Source: Olivibacter sp. SDN3 (GTDB lineage: Bacteria; Bacteroidota; Bacteroidia; Sphingobacteriales; Sphingobacteriaceae). Taken from it: 64,000 nucleotides of DNA. The stretch lies in the NCBI RefSeq assembly GCF_014334135.1, contig NZ_CP060497.1, forward strand, positions 1,364,001-1,428,000, read 5' to 3'. The notes under the pieces were generated by a model. That model was not told the DNA's origin and made no database searches. It was given only the letters and a program-made list of their open reading frames with translations. Made by a program: the position numbers and the translations under genes. This document shows positions 9,177 to 17,901 of the stretch, in pieces. Positions within the stretch are counted from its first letter, which is position 1; the number at the start of each line of letters is the position of its first letter.

Positions 9177-9890
9177 ATGCAAGATCTTATTCAAAAAGTT
9201 GAAAAGTGCGACTGGGATAATATTACCGAAACCATGCACCAAAAAGGTTATGCCATCCTTCAAAAACTGCTCACGCACGAGCAATGCATACAGTTGAAAA
9301 CCGATTACGATCGTACGGAAATGTACCGTAAAACCGTGGTGATGGAACGTTATCGCTTTGGTTTGGGCGAATATAAGTATTTCAATTATCCGCTTCCCGA
9401 GCTTATTCAACATATCCGTACCGCTATTTATCCACATTTGGCGCGTATTGCCAACGCTTGGTTCAGCGCTTTGCATATGGATAAGCAATTTCCGCTGGAT
9501 CATGTCGAATTATTGCAGCAATGCCATGATAACCACCAGCTCAAAGCCACCCCTTTGATACTGAAATACGGTCCGGGCGGCTTCAATACTTTACATCAGG
9601 ATCTGTATGGAGATATCTACTTCCCCATACAAATGGTCTTGTTTTTAAGTGACCCCGAGAAGGATTATACCGGTGGTGAATTCGTGCTCACGCAGCAAGT
9701 ACCGAGGGCTCAGTCTAAAGCCATTGTCTTAAAACCCAAGCAAGGAGATGCCCTGCTATTCACGACCAACTTCAGACCAGAAAAGGGCTCAAAAGGTTAT
9801 TATCGGGTAAACATGAAACATGGCGTAAGCGAGGTACATCATGGCGAACGTTACACCTTAGGTATTATCTTTCATGATGCCAACAGTTGA
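9177..9890 (+). CDS. 2-oxoglutarate/Fe(II)-dependent oxygenase in the alkylation-repair operon
   Basis: The 237-residue protein has the facial triad of a prolyl-hydroxylase-type 2OG oxygenase: His140-Gln-Asp142 in TLHQDLYGD, the distal His215 in NMKHGVS, and Arg225 as the probable 2-oxoglutarate anchor. TGGEFVLTQQ and KPKQGDALLF are usual strands of this fold. It is not AlkB, whose gene lies two genes downstream. It starts 9 nt after ada and ends 3 nt before the Ada metal-binding gene. Repair of alkylated bases or modification of a repair or translation protein are both possible; the operon favours a role in the alkylation response. The substrate is not known. Confidence 0.85.
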   Translation: MQDLIQKVEKCDWDNITETMHQKGYAILQKLLTHEQCIQLKTDYDRTEMYRKTVVMERYRFGLGEYKYFNYPLPELIQHIRTAIYPHLARIANAWFSALHMDKQFPLDHVELLQQCHDNHQLKATPLILKYGPGGFNTLHQDLYGDIYFPIQMVLFLSDPEKDYTGGEFVLTQQVPRAQSKAIVLKPKQGDALLFTTNFRPEKGSKGYYRVNMKHGVSEVHHGERYTLGIIFHDANS

Positions 9891-9893
9891 TCC

Positions 9894-10145
9894 ATGATCT
9901 ATCATCTGGAAATATCGGATCGGGATTTGCGCAGTAAAATCAGAAGACAGACTATCCTAATGGGCGGGAATCGCAAGCTGAAAATATACGGGCAATTAAG
10001 CTGTTCTTCGGGCAAAAAAATAAAAAAGGCAAACCGCGTATTCTTCACCAATGAAGAAGAAGCCTTGAAGCAGGACTATCGTCCGTGCGGACATTGTAAA
10101 CGAGTGGCCTATAAACAATGGAAAAAGCAAAAAATAAACAGATGA
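9894..10145 (+). CDS. Stand-alone Ada-type metal-binding domain protein
   Basis: The 83-residue basic protein matches the N-terminal zinc domain of Ada: YGQLSCSSGKK, then NRVFFTNEEEALKQ and YRPCGHCKR. In E. coli Ada four Cys bind zinc and one of them (Cys38) takes methyl groups from methylphosphotriesters. Here three Cys are visible (37, 65, 68); the position four residues after Cys37 is Lys41. Either another residue (perhaps His67) completes the site or the site is altered. With the AraC-MGMT protein this forms a split Ada: the methyl sensor and the activator are separate polypeptides. Its stop overlaps the AlkB start in an ATGA junction (10142-10145), which indicates translational coupling. 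Confidence 0.85.
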   Translation: MIYHLEISDRDLRSKIRRQTILMGGNRKLKIYGQLSCSSGKKIKKANRVFFTNEEEALKQDYRPCGHCKRVAYKQWKKQKINR

Positions 10146-10750
10146 ACCTATTTGAAGATATCATCGATAAGACAAAAAACTGGTTACCCTATGATGGCAC
10201 CGTGAACTATTACGGCAAATTAATGCCTGCAGCAGCAGCCGATTTTTACCTAAAAACATTGCTCGAAACCATCGAATGGCGCAATGATGAAGCGATTATT
10301 TTCGGCAAGAAGATCATCACTAAAAGAAAGGTAGCCTGGTATGGCGAAAAACGTTTTGAATATACCTACTCTAATACGACCAAACATGCACTACCCTGGA
10401 CAAAAGCATTATCGGAATTGAAGAATCTTGTGGAATCGGTGAGTGGCGAAACTTATAATTCATGTTTACTGAATTTATACCACGATGGTGATGAAGGCAT
10501 GGCATGGCACAGTGATGGAGAAACCGATCTGAAGCAAGAAGGAGCAATAGCCTCCCTGAGTTTCGGCGCCGAACGAAAATTTGCCTTTAAGCACAAACAA
10601 AGCAAGGAGAAGGTGGCCTTGATTTTAGCACATGGCAGTCTTTTAGTGATGAAGGGCAGCACCCAGAGCCACTGGTTGCACCGCTTACCGCCCAGCAAGA
10701 AAATCAGAACAGCAAGAGTAAATCTCACTTTCCGTACAATTGTAGAATAG
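10142..10750 (+). CDS. alkB: AlkB-type DNA/RNA dealkylating 2OG-Fe(II) dioxygenase
   Basis: Starting at the ATG inside the ATGA overlap gives 202 residues. AlkB oxidises methyl groups on 1-methyladenine and 3-methylcytosine, releasing formaldehyde. The iron ligands His123 and Asp125 (AWHSDGE) and His180 (HWLHRLPP) are present, as is the family-specific R-x5-R motif (Arg192-Arg198 in RVNLTFR). NLYHDGDEGMAWHSD is the usual nucleotide-recognition strand region. An upstream in-frame ATG at 10118 would bury eight codons inside the preceding gene and is less likely. It is the last gene of the repair operon and converges on the hexosaminidase gene. Confidence 0.92.
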   Translation: MNLFEDIIDKTKNWLPYDGTVNYYGKLMPAAAADFYLKTLLETIEWRNDEAIIFGKKIITKRKVAWYGEKRFEYTYSNTTKHALPWTKALSELKNLVESVSGETYNSCLLNLYHDGDEGMAWHSDGETDLKQEGAIASLSFGAERKFAFKHKQSKEKVALILAHGSLLVMKGSTQSHWLHRLPPSKKIRTARVNLTFRTIVE

Positions 10751-10766
10751 CGTTCCCATTTTAATA

Positions 10767-12895
10767 CTACTTCCCATTCGGCTCAAATTTCAGTTCCATT
10801 GCAGAATAATTTAACCCTTTATCTTTGCATACAGGCATAACAGTAAACATCCATTTTGGTGGGACCTGCCAATCCATTAAAGGATCGAATAAGCCTATAG
10901 GTAATTTTACCAAGATCTTATTCCAGCCTCTTTTTACGTCGACGCTTAACGGAGGCCTATAATAAAACCCTTCATTTACTAATGGCTCTTCCAATTGTCC
11001 GGAACCCCTACCAGGATATGCCCATTGTGGTGCTGAAATACGCTCACCATTGATCCACAACTTACTTTTCATATAATCCCATTCTCCTTTTGGAGGTGTA
11101 GCATCGGCGCCTGATCTGGACAAATCTTTAAAATCAGCCCATAACATTATAGTAGAATCAGCCTCGATCCAGAATTTTGTATAGGCATACCAAGTGGTAT
11201 TTTCCTTAGGAGAAGGAAGCCAAGCTTTCACTTGTGGGCCATGCGTATGCCATAACCAAACCGTTCCTCCGGTAGCTTTTACCTCCGCTATGGAATCTTC
11301 CGGTAGCACGTCGTGGTTTTCCGGCCAATATATTTGGGATAAATCCCCATTGTTTTCGAAAGGTCCGAACAAATTCCATTTAATATGGGTTTGCTTTACA
11401 TAATTAAAAGGTAGTTGCCTGAAATATTTTTGCTTATGTTCCAGTAATCGATTTTCAAACTCGACAAAAGCTTTAGCGCGATTGGACGAATCGGGGCCTA
11501 TATTAAAGACTACATCTGGATATCCCCCTCCCTTCCAGCTTCTTTCAGCAAAAGCTAGCATCGACGGATAAACTGCATTCCGTGTTAACAAATCAGCCTC
11601 CCGCGCTACCCGTCTATCGTTCCATAAACAGAATTCAGCTCCCAACAAGCTCGAATCGCCCCGTGGTTTACCTCCTAGCTGTCTATTGAAGATAGTTACA
11701 ACGCTATTTAAAGGATCGAAATCACTAATGTACAGAAATTTGGAGTCTATGTATTGGCCTGCACGCATATCCTTCTTTTGATTGCCTTCATCCTTCCATA
11801 ATTGTTGAATGGTCTGATCATCATAATCCCCTCCGGGTGCCCAGCTAATTACTTTTTTCTTATGTTGTTGAATATACTTGATTATTTCCGGTAGAAATTG
11901 TTGATTGGTGATTTTCACTTCATCGGCTCCAATATGGATATAGGGAACATCATATGTCTCACATACTTCTTCTATAATATTCTTTACCACCTGAAGACCC
12001 TTTTCGGACTGCATATCCACACCCAAAGCCCGCGTAAAAGCCGCACTATGTCCAGGCATATCTATTTCAGGAACCAAGGTTATATACCTATCTTTACAAT
12101 ACTGAATCAGCTCCTTTATTTGTGCTACACTATAAAATTTTCCCTGATTACGTTGCATATTTTCAGCAGCTGTAAGCTTTGGATATTGTTTTATCTGTAA
12201 ACGCCAGGCTACATCCTCGGTAAGGTGAAAATGAAAAACATTTAATTTATACCCAGCCATCTGATCAATTTGCTGTTTGAGCATTCTACCGATTGATAAT
12301 TACGCCCGACATCTACCATGTACCCACGCCATTGATATGCTGGAAAATCTACTATGTTGCAGCCTTGTACCAAAGACCCATCTTTTATCAATTGGAAAAG
12401 TGTTTGCAGGCCATTAAATATTCCGTGTGTGGTATTCGCAGAAAGACTTATCCCACCGCTATTTACTTGAAGACGATATGCCTCCTCGGCTAGTTGATCG
12501 GTTTTCACTGTATCAAGAAGAAGTACAATGGTATGCTTTCCCTGATCTCGTGTATCTAAAAAATTTAGCGCATTTCCTTTTTCCGCCAGCCTCTGCCGTA
12601 ACAGCTTTGCCTCTTTTGTGAGCGATCGCGATTTTATTACAATACCCCTACATTTTTTGAGATCAAATGTTTCCGGAGTCCATTCCAAAGATTGGGGCTC
12701 TGGGATAATAGGCACATATTGCACCTTATTGCCTTTACAGCCGGTGAGTATGATCAGATACTCGAAGATAAAAATAATTAATAAGACTTTACAACTAACT
12801 TTCAAGGCTTTTATTATGGCATTTGATGTTATCTTACCGTGTAACTTGAATCTCTGTAGCCTCCGGCAATAGCGACATCCCCTGTAAATATACAC
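10767..12895 (-). pseudogene. GH20 beta-N-acetylhexosaminidase, broken by a one-base frameshift
   Basis: Two frames make one GH20 lipoprotein of about 709 residues. The 5' part (12242-12895, 217 codons) has a lipoprotein signal with lipobox LTGC, the GH20b N-terminal domain and RGYMVDVGRNYQSVE, then runs into 13 unrelated codons and a stop. The 3' part (10767-12284, 505 codons) starts exactly where the family continues, MLKQQIDQMAGYKLNVFHFH, and carries the catalytic Asp-Glu pair in HIGADEV (residues 121-122). One A is missing between GAA and ATG at 12284-12286. It would remove terminal GlcNAc/GalNAc from glycans or chitin oligomers. True pseudogene, sequencing error and reinitiation at the ATG are all possible. 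The exact start of the 5' part is uncertain. Confidence 0.85.
12281..12287 (-). other. Frameshift point in the hexosaminidase gene
   Basis: Reading the minus strand, codon 204 is GAA (12286-12284) and the next in-frame codon is TGC. Adding one A would give GAA ATG CTC and restore the family sequence SVE-MLKQQ. The site is not an X XXY YYZ slippery heptamer, so programmed -1 frameshifting has no support. Confidence 0.8.
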
Positions 12896-12979
12896 AAGTT
12901 ACGTTGTTTGAAGGGGTATTACCATACATAAAATGGCAATTTGTTTATCCTTTTTGACTCCTCGTCCTTCGTAAAGCAT

Positions 12980-15766
12980 TTAGTTTAAACGTTCCACCTT
13001 GGCGAAGCCTAACTTCTGCAGGCGAGGTAGTTGTGTTTTTGCATCACCTACCACTAGCCAAACCATTTTATTGGGATTGAGATATTCCTTCGCTAAGGCC
13101 TGTATTCCCGATACCGTACTATTATGAACAATTGCTTCCCGCTGTTTCACATAATCATAGGGCCAGTTGTAAGCACTGATGTTCTCCAATAAACCCAGCT
13201 TCTCACCAGCTGTTTCAAAAGCTCTTGCCTGACTTTTTATTAAGAACCCTTTAGTTGTTTCCAAGTCCTGCGTATTAAAGCCTTTCGGATAATCTTCCAT
13301 GATATTATAGATCAGCTGTATCGCCTCCATGGTAATATTGGCACGTACGCCACTAGACACTTCAAAAGTTCCCTGATCTTTCGAGCCCTGAAAAGCTGAA
13401 CGTATACCATAAGTATAACCCTTTCGTTCACGCAATTCCTGCGTAAGTCTGGAAGCAAATCCACCACCGCCCAAGACATAATTAGCTACTGTAGCTGGAT
13501 AGAAAGACTTGTCTGTCGCAGGTAGTGCGGAATAACCGATTTTCAGTATCGATTGCTTCGCATCAGGGACATCATAGAAATAAATGATAGCTTGCTGTGG
13601 AACATCCGGTTTGGCTATTGACGGCCAACTGATTTTCTCCCCCTTCCAATAAGCATTCAACCGTTCAACTGATTGCCATACTGTCCCTTTATCGAGCGCA
13701 CCTACAATATGTAAGGTCGCATTTGCCGGAGAGAGTGCTTTTGTGTAAAAAGTCCTAAGGTCATCCAATGCGAGCCTCCGCACAGTTTCCTCGGTGCCCA
13801 ACACATTTTGTGCGTAAATGTTATTTTTACCATACAGCATTTCCCTAAACTTATTTTCGGCAATAGCTTCGGGACTGGCTTCCTGTTGACGGATTTTGCT
13901 GATCACCGCATCCTGCTGCAAGGCAAACTCGGTGGCGTCCCAACGCGGCTCTAATAAAATTTCTTCTAAAAGTCTTAGCATTGCATCGTAGTTTCGTGCC
14001 AATGTTGTAACGGTAAAAGTAATATATTCCTTAGCGGCTCTCACAGTAATCTGTGCACCCAATTGCTCGATAGCCTCCTCCAGTTCTTCTGCAGTCCTTT
14101 GTTTCGTGCCTTGCAATAACATTTGCGCAACCATGTTCGCTACTCCGGGCCTCTCTTCCAGGAGCTGGCCGCCGTCCAAACGGATATTGAACTGCACCAA
14201 AGGCACTTCATTATTTTCAATACCGTATATTTTCAGGCCATTTCCAAGCTGGCGCTCCCAAATCGTTGGAATTTTCAATGCTGGTCTCCCTCCGTAGGGT
14301 GGTTCTACACTGCGATCAAAGATTGAAGGTGTAGGTTCATATGTAGCAGCAATAGATGTATCAAAATCCACTTCCGCACCCTCGATAATAGGCTCTTCCA
14401 CTACGTCAGCCTTTATTGCTCCATCCAATGCTAGTTTTATCTGGCCTTTTGGCACAAAACTCGTGGCCACGTAAGGTTTACCTTTGATATATTTTTCATA
14501 CACCTGCATCACGTCCTCGCGGCTTACGGCGAGCATCTTTTGGATATCTTTTTCCAAAAAGCCCGGGTCGCCGGCAAAAATATTATAATGCGCTAAGGTC
14601 GCCCCTTTTCCCAAAACGCTTGATAGCGAGCTGTAAAAGCGGCGTTCTTGCCCCGCCTTTATTCGATTAAGGTCTTTCTCTGCGATACCCTCCTGCTCAA
14701 AAAGAGCAAAAGCCTCCTGTATCGCACCGGCCACCTCATCCAAATCCTTTCCGGCAAAAGCTCTTACGGAAAGCTGCAACTGTCCGGCTATTTCCGCTGT
14801 ATAATTATCGGCCTCAACTTCGGCCGTCAGTTTTCGTTTCTCTACCAGCACCCGGTAAAAAGGTGCCCGCTTGCCCAACGTGAGATACTCCGTTAGCACC
14901 TGCAGTGCGTATGCGTCCGAATGATATTCCTCCACTGTGGGCCAGGCGTAGGTCAATTCCGGCAAGCGTGCAAAATTATCTTCATGATAAAAACTTAGGG
15001 TCTGCTTTACCTGTCCAGGGCGCTTCTCCAAAGCTGGGATATCCGTTCCCCTTTTTATTTCATCAAAATATTTATGTACCCACTGCTTCGCCTGTTCAGT
15101 ATCAAAATCACCGGCGACAACCAGTGTTACATTATTTGGCACATACCAGCGATTGAAGAAATCTTTCACGTCCTGCAGCTCGGCATTATCGAGGTCATCC
15201 AAAGAACCAATTACCTGCCAGTGGTAAGGGTGGTTTGCCGGGTAAAGCGCCTTATCAATCACGTATTGTGTATGTCCATAGGGCCAATTGTCCACACCTT
15301 GCCTTTTCTCGTTCTTTACCACTTGCTTTTCTTTGGCCAGCACCGGATCTGTGACGGTATTGATAAACCAGCCCAGTTTATCCGCCTCCGCCCAAAGCAT
15401 TTTCTCCAGCGCATCGTTGGGTACCGTTTGCAGATAATTAGTACGATCGCGCGAAGTAGAGCCATTAGCACCAGAACCACCGACTTTAGCCGAAAGTTTG
15501 TCGAGGCCACCCTTTCCCAAATTTTCCGATTCAAGGAACAGTAAATGCTCAAAGAGATGAGCAAATCCCGTGCGGCCCTCCCTTTCCCTACTGGATCCCA
15601 CATGCGCAGTTAGATTCACGGACACCACCGGGTCGGAACGATCCACATGAAAGACCACATTCAGGCCATTCTCCAAAACGAAGCGTTCATAATCAATTTT
15701 AAAAGACGCCTGTGCGAAAGCCATGACAGGCGTAAAAAACAATAGCAGTAAACGAAAAGCTTTCAT
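12980..15766 (-). CDS. M16-family zinc metallopeptidase (pitrilysin/PqqL-like), secreted
   Basis: The 928-residue protein has a signal peptide (MKAFRLLLLFFTPVMAFAQ) and the inverted zinc motif HLFEH (His70, Glu73, His74), with Glu153 in KQVVKNEKRQG as the third metal ligand. It has two M16 halves: the N-terminal half is active, and the C-terminal half (from about residue 495, GVANMVAQMLLQGTKQRTAEE) lacks the motif, as in periplasmic two-halved M16 enzymes. These form a clamshell that degrades unfolded peptides. It has its own probable promoters at 15845-15874 and 15976-16005, so it is separate from the phosphatase operon upstream. Confidence 0.93.
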   Translation of the reverse strand: MKAFRLLLLFFTPVMAFAQASFKIDYERFVLENGLNVVFHVDRSDPVVSVNLTAHVGSSREREGRTGFAHLFEHLLFLESENLGKGGLDKLSAKVGGSGANGSTSRDRTNYLQTVPNDALEKMLWAEADKLGWFINTVTDPVLAKEKQVVKNEKRQGVDNWPYGHTQYVIDKALYPANHPYHWQVIGSLDDLDNAELQDVKDFFNRWYVPNNVTLVVAGDFDTEQAKQWVHKYFDEIKRGTDIPALEKRPGQVKQTLSFYHEDNFARLPELTYAWPTVEEYHSDAYALQVLTEYLTLGKRAPFYRVLVEKRKLTAEVEADNYTAEIAGQLQLSVRAFAGKDLDEVAGAIQEAFALFEQEGIAEKDLNRIKAGQERRFYSSLSSVLGKGATLAHYNIFAGDPGFLEKDIQKMLAVSREDVMQVYEKYIKGKPYVATSFVPKGQIKLALDGAIKADVVEEPIIEGAEVDFDTSIAATYEPTPSIFDRSVEPPYGGRPALKIPTIWERQLGNGLKIYGIENNEVPLVQFNIRLDGGQLLEERPGVANMVAQMLLQGTKQRTAEELEEAIEQLGAQITVRAAKEYITFTVTTLARNYDAMLRLLEEILLEPRWDATEFALQQDAVISKIRQQEASPEAIAENKFREMLYGKNNIYAQNVLGTEETVRRLALDDLRTFYTKALSPANATLHIVGALDKGTVWQSVERLNAYWKGEKISWPSIAKPDVPQQAIIYFYDVPDAKQSILKIGYSALPATDKSFYPATVANYVLGGGGFASRLTQELRERKGYTYGIRSAFQGSKDQGTFEVSSGVRANITMEAIQLIYNIMEDYPKGFNTQDLETTKGFLIKSQARAFETAGEKLGLLENISAYNWPYDYVKQREAIVHNSTVSGIQALAKEYLNPNKMVWLVVGDAKTQLPRLQKLGFAKVERLN

Positions 15767-15844
15767 GTTAATTGATATTTTTTAATCACATCCCTTCGGT
15801 TAGGCATGCATAGGGTTTAAGTCAATTTTAATGTAATAGAAAAG

Positions 15845-15874
15845 CAAACTTAATCAAAATGCATTTATAGCCAA
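15845..15874 (-). promoter_or_regulatory. Probable proximal promoter of the M16 peptidase gene
   Basis: On the minus strand TTG (15874-15872) is followed by a 19-nt spacer and TAAGTTTG (15852-15845), a full match to the Bacteroidota -7 consensus TAnnTTTG. The start codon is 79 bp downstream. Confidence 0.55.
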
Positions 15875-15975
15875 CCATTCATGTACAATTTTTGCAAGCC
15901 GAGAAAGATGTTCGTGAAAACAGTGCCTTTTTGTGCTATTTAATCATTGGCAGTCCGTGTCATAAATGACTGATG

Positions 15976-16023
15976 CAAACTTAGATAAAATCCATTTATG
16001 TGCAATATTATTATCACGTTGCA
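15976..16023 (-). promoter_or_regulatory. Probable distal promoter with TGCAA/TTGCA inverted repeat
   Basis: TTG (16005-16003), a 19-nt spacer and TAAGTTTG (15983-15976) form a promoter reading toward the M16 gene. The -33 TTG is part of an inverted repeat TGCAA-N13-TTGCA (16001-16023). The block is very similar over about 50 bp to the promoter of the AraC gene at 42278-42321, which is far beyond what promoter consensus requires. Confidence 0.5.
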
Positions 16024-16053
16024 TAAAAAAGGATCGATGCAGGATCATGAACA

Positions 16054-17889
16054 TTATTGCTGGGCAGACAAGACGTCAAGAATACGTTCCCCTATATCAC
16101 TATTTTGCATAAATCCTGTGAAACGTTGGGCGCCAGTTCCGTAACTATATACGGGTATAGGTGCGCCTGTATGGTCGTTGGTAATAAATTCTCCGAGCAC
16201 AAAACCTTTTTTATAGTCGCCATCTACCAATACCAAACCGCCGGTTTCATGATCTGAAGTAACTACTACCAACGTTCCTTCATGCGCATCTGCATATTGC
16301 AAGGCTTTGCCCAATAGGCGGTCAAAGCTCAAATACTCCTCGATACACTGCGCAATCTTATTACTATGCCCGCCGCCGTCGATTTTCGCCCCTTCCAGCA
16401 TTATAAAAAAGCGATCACCCTGGTTGTCCATACGACGAAGCGCAACGTCAAAGGCTTCTTCCAACATATGATATTCCTTGGCCGCGTCATCCTGCGCAAA
16501 GCATATGACCTGTTGATCCAAAGGCAACTTTTCCAGTCCCTTAAAATCTGCTTGAATTACCGTGCCCTTTTGCAACAATTGCTGTTTAAGTTTCGAGCTA
16601 TCCGCCGACAAGCTGGGATGGCTACCGCCGATAAAAAGCCTAACGGGGCTGTTCAATATATCATAAGCAATTGCAGCGGAATGATCGCGTTCGCTTTGAT
16701 GTGCGAAGAAAGAAGAAGGCGTAGCGCCCGTAATGCGATCGTTGGTTAAGATAGCACTGGGAATTTCATCTTCCGCCAACTTTTCCGGTAAATTGGGCAA
16801 GGCCCTGCCCGAGCTATCATTACCGATATAACGGTTACGTGTTTTCTTTCCTGTAGCAAACGCCGTGGCCCCTGCCGCCGAATCTGTATTATAATCATCG
16901 GTGGGTGCCGTATTTTGAAAACCGATATGCCTGAATTGGGTCATATTTAAATTACCACCGTTCACTGTTGCCGCAGCCCATTGCTGGCTAAAACCCGCTC
17001 CGTCACTGATCAGGAGGATGACCCTTTTCACTTGGCCTTCGGCACCGTCCTGACGATAGTTTGGCTGGTATACCTCATGTTGCTTTTTCCTCGTGTAGCT
17101 ATTGGCTTCATATTTATTGAGAAAGGAAGCGAGGGCATTTGGCGAATCGGTATTCAGATAGTCTACCCCGAGTTTTATAAAAGCCTGCCAGGTTGTCTTA
17201 GTATCAGGGCAACCCCAAAACCGTACCGGCTTACCGAGCGCATGTACAGAGTCTACAAAATGCTTTACTTTCGCCCACTCGGGCGCCGTTATCCTGCCCA
17301 AACCATTCCATACACTGAAGGCTTGAAAGGGTGCACTGTAGAAAGCAACCCTTTTGAGCTGTTCCTCATCATAGTTGCTATTCGGGCGGCCATCAAAAAA
17401 GAAAATCGGATCGTAATCCTGAAAACGGGCGGGCTCGGGCATATCGCCGCTGATGACCAAACGCACAGCATCCGGATTTTGGCTACGATCGAAAAACTTC
17501 CGTATAGGTCTCAGCTGCTCTTCCAATGCCCGCAGGGTAGGCTCTCCTTTTGTTTTCAGGTCTATCAAAAATTGCAATTGCCCCCCCTCAGGATACACTT
17601 TACCATCATTCCGGGCAATCTGTTCCATTAAAGGTTGTAAATATAAACGCTGAATGGTACCGCCACTTTTGATGTCCTTTTCGTAATGCGCTACATAAAG
17701 TGAATCGTCCTTCAGGAATACATCGATCTCGATCGATGCGAAACGATTGGCATAAGCCGTATAAAAGGGCTGTTTCTGTAAATAATCGTTATGCGAATGT
17801 GCATTTTCGTTCACGGTATACTGCTGTGCATGAGCAAGCAGCCCGGCACTAACCAAACTGCTTGCGATGATCCATTTAAGTATCTTCAT
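16054..17889 (-). CDS. Phosphodiesterase-like domain fused to alkaline phosphatase (secreted)
   Basis: The 611-residue protein has a signal peptide (1-21), an N-terminal PI-PLC/glycerophosphodiesterase-like domain (about 28-260; AHSHNDYLQ, SIEIDVFL, LIDLKTKG, VDYLNTDSPNAL) and a C-terminal alkaline phosphatase domain (about 285-611). The latter has the metal ligand in LISDGAG (Asp296), the nucleophile Ser337 in TDSAAGATAF, EGAKIDGGGH (499-508), TSDHETGG (544-551) and NDHTGAP (571-577). The pair could split a phosphodiester and then remove the phosphate from the product. It is the last gene of operon A, 12 bp after susD, under an ECF sigma promoter with a PHO-box-like element. This ties the operon's uptake system to organic phosphate. 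Confidence 0.92.
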   Translation of the reverse strand: MKILKWIIASSLVSAGLLAHAQQYTVNENAHSHNDYLQKQPFYTAYANRFASIEIDVFLKDDSLYVAHYEKDIKSGGTIQRLYLQPLMEQIARNDGKVYPEGGQLQFLIDLKTKGEPTLRALEEQLRPIRKFFDRSQNPDAVRLVISGDMPEPARFQDYDPIFFFDGRPNSNYDEEQLKRVAFYSAPFQAFSVWNGLGRITAPEWAKVKHFVDSVHALGKPVRFWGCPDTKTTWQAFIKLGVDYLNTDSPNALASFLNKYEANSYTRKKQHEVYQPNYRQDGAEGQVKRVILLISDGAGFSQQWAAATVNGGNLNMTQFRHIGFQNTAPTDDYNTDSAAGATAFATGKKTRNRYIGNDSSGRALPNLPEKLAEDEIPSAILTNDRITGATPSSFFAHQSERDHSAAIAYDILNSPVRLFIGGSHPSLSADSSKLKQQLLQKGTVIQADFKGLEKLPLDQQVICFAQDDAAKEYHMLEEAFDVALRRMDNQGDRFFIMLEGAKIDGGGHSNKIAQCIEEYLSFDRLLGKALQYADAHEGTLVVVTSDHETGGLVLVDGDYKKGFVLGEFITNDHTGAPIPVYSYGTGAQRFTGFMQNSDIGERILDVLSAQQ

Positions 17890-17901
17890 TTATCGTTTTT
17901 T

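Noticed and set aside
12281-12287. Programmed -1 frameshift in the hexosaminidase gene
   Set aside because: There is no slippery heptamer and no clear downstream stem; a one-base deletion or sequencing error explains it better.
15074-15544. 156-codon plus-strand open frame
   Set aside because: It lies wholly inside the M16 peptidase gene on the other strand, has no domain, and its residues mirror the peptidase codons.
16981-17631. 216-codon plus-strand open frame
   Set aside because: It is the antisense of the phosphodiesterase-phosphatase fusion gene, whose domains are beyond doubt.
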